DNA of 64,000 nt, from assembly GCF_033473495.1 (NCBI RefSeq), contig NC_088936.1, positions 1,116,001-1,180,000 on the forward strand. Reading direction: 5' to 3'. A model generated the notes under the pieces. The model was not told the origin of the DNA, did no database searches, and saw only the letters and a program-made list of their open reading frames with translations. The position numbers and the translations under genes were made by a program. Shown here one piece after another: positions 62,919-64,000 of the stretch. Numbering within the stretch: the stretch's first letter is position 1; every line of letters begins with the position of its first letter. The DNA comes from Cercospora beticola. Taxonomy: Eukaryota > Ascomycota > Dothideomycetes > Mycosphaerellales > Mycosphaerellaceae.

Positions 62919-64000
62919 GGCTGCAGGATGGTGTGGTGTCTGATATAGAGCTGGGGGATCTGTCTTGACCAGGTAGTGACGTCCGGAGACCTGTATGTAT
63001 GGTTGCTGAGCCTCGTCTTGCTTGTGTAGAGCTCTGCGCGTGGAAGATGCAGTCTTGAAGGTGTTATCGCAAAATCATGGTCTCAGCATGCGCGGCCTTG
63101 AAGAAGTCAGCAGTTTCCATCGAGCAAGAGAAATGAGAGGAAGGAAGCTCGACGACGGGACTAGCACCCATTCTAGACCTCACAAGCATCTTATGACATC
63201 CAACCATTCAGTTCGGGCCACCTACTTCATGGCAATTGGCGTTAGTCGGCGTGCGCCCTACTTTACCAAATCCCAAGCCCTTAGCAAAGCAATCCTTCGC
63301 CTGAACTTTCCAGGCAGAAACAAACTACCGTATTAATTCCAGCTGATGTGTGACGAGTGTGACGCCGGGTCAAGCCACAGTCGTCGAAGACATGCCCCTC
63401 TCCTCACCTTTCGGGCGATGCCAATGCTGATCTATCCATTCCTGGGCGCTCTATACGGCTTAGGCCTCAAATTTCAGGCCAAGCACACATGTAGGATGGC
63501 GTAATTCAGGCAAAAGTCTAAAAAGGTCCACAGGAGCCGACGAGGATCTTGATGTAGCATGTACTGCTGTCTTTAACATATTGATGGCGTTTCCGTCCTC
63601 GAAGGTGCATGCGATTTGGATGCTAAAGTGCAGAGGTGAGGGATGTGCGCCACAGTAAAGTTTGTGCTCGACGTTTCACCAACTTCCTCGGCTTCTTTTG
63701 GGTATTCTCGTAATGTCTCTGAATGGAAGGTCAATGGACAGGACAGGATCGTCTGTACACTGCCAAGGCTCGGTCCCTGGGTTCTTTCCTGTGATCATGG
63801 AGGCAAAGGAGGTGAGTGAGCGTCAAGGCAGTGTAGATGTGAGCTGTGGGACAAGTTTCTGGTCATACGTGTTCAGATGCCGAAGTTACAACTGCTTGGC
63901 TCCAGAGTCAGCTTCCGTCCATGTGTGATTTGAGACTTCTTCCGCTACCTCCCCGTTCGGACTACCATAGCTCCGCGGTTTGCAAAGTCTTGTCGCGGAA
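62919..64000. other. Terminal region without a supported gene
   Basis: 1.1 kb at the window end. The frames at 63022-63336 and 63662-63928 lack motifs or splice support. Confidence 0.5.

Overview
This window is nuclear DNA of a filamentous ascomycete. Genes are intron-poor, with short introns (about 50-125 bp) that mostly carry GTRAGT donors and CTRAC-like branch points. It holds single-copy fungal housekeeping genes (UTP6, CWH43, a Bck1-type MAPKKK, a PML1/SNIP1-like FHA protein, a PHO89-type phosphate permease) next to genes for Zn2Cys6 regulators and small secreted cysteine-rich proteins. That mix suggests a plant-associated Dothideomycete; this is an inference, because no marker gene is present. 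Exon joins were worked out by hand from frame, splice sites and family motifs; nearly every multi-exon model closes exactly in frame.

Layout. 1-7.2 kb: a catabolic-looking locus with an FAD monooxygenase, a haem aldoxime dehydratase and a nitrilase sharing a 459-bp divergent promoter, and a Zn2Cys6 regulator. The promoter carries CGG/CCG palindromes of the kind Zn2Cys6 proteins bind. 8.5-10.2 kb: two paralogous 74-residue secreted cysteine-rich proteins. 10.6-16.4 kb: a small unknown protein, UTP6 and CWH43. 17.1-19.2 kb: a disordered protein with two internal repeat pairs. 19.6-24.8 kb: an asparagine-synthetase-like gene with a broken or oddly spliced glutaminase domain, a GNAT acetyltransferase and an MCT-type MFS transporter. 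25-34 kb: a DUF3405 membrane protein, a Q/P-rich nuclear protein (perhaps Rsc58-like) and a large, probably mitochondrial protein.

34.8-35.8 kb: a secreted cysteine-rich protein made of three 72-residue modules, two of them on exons of exactly 216 bp. 37.8-39.7 kb: the phosphate permease, with three CACGTG boxes upstream. 41.3-48 kb: a Fungal_trans_2-like protein, a coiled-coil protein and the FHA protein. 48.2-53.9 kb: the MAPKKK. 55.7-62.9 kb: a disordered protein, a second Zn2Cys6 regulator and an NTF2/SnoaL-like protein. The long gaps (for example 35.8-37.8, 39.7-41.3, 53.9-55.7, 57.2-58.8 and 62.9-64 kb) show no gene I can support.

The aldoxime dehydratase and nitrilase would together turn an aldoxime into a carboxylic acid through a nitrile. 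In a plant-associated fungus, natural substrates could be phenylacetaldoxime or indole-3-acetaldoxime. The two secreted-protein loci are candidate effectors.
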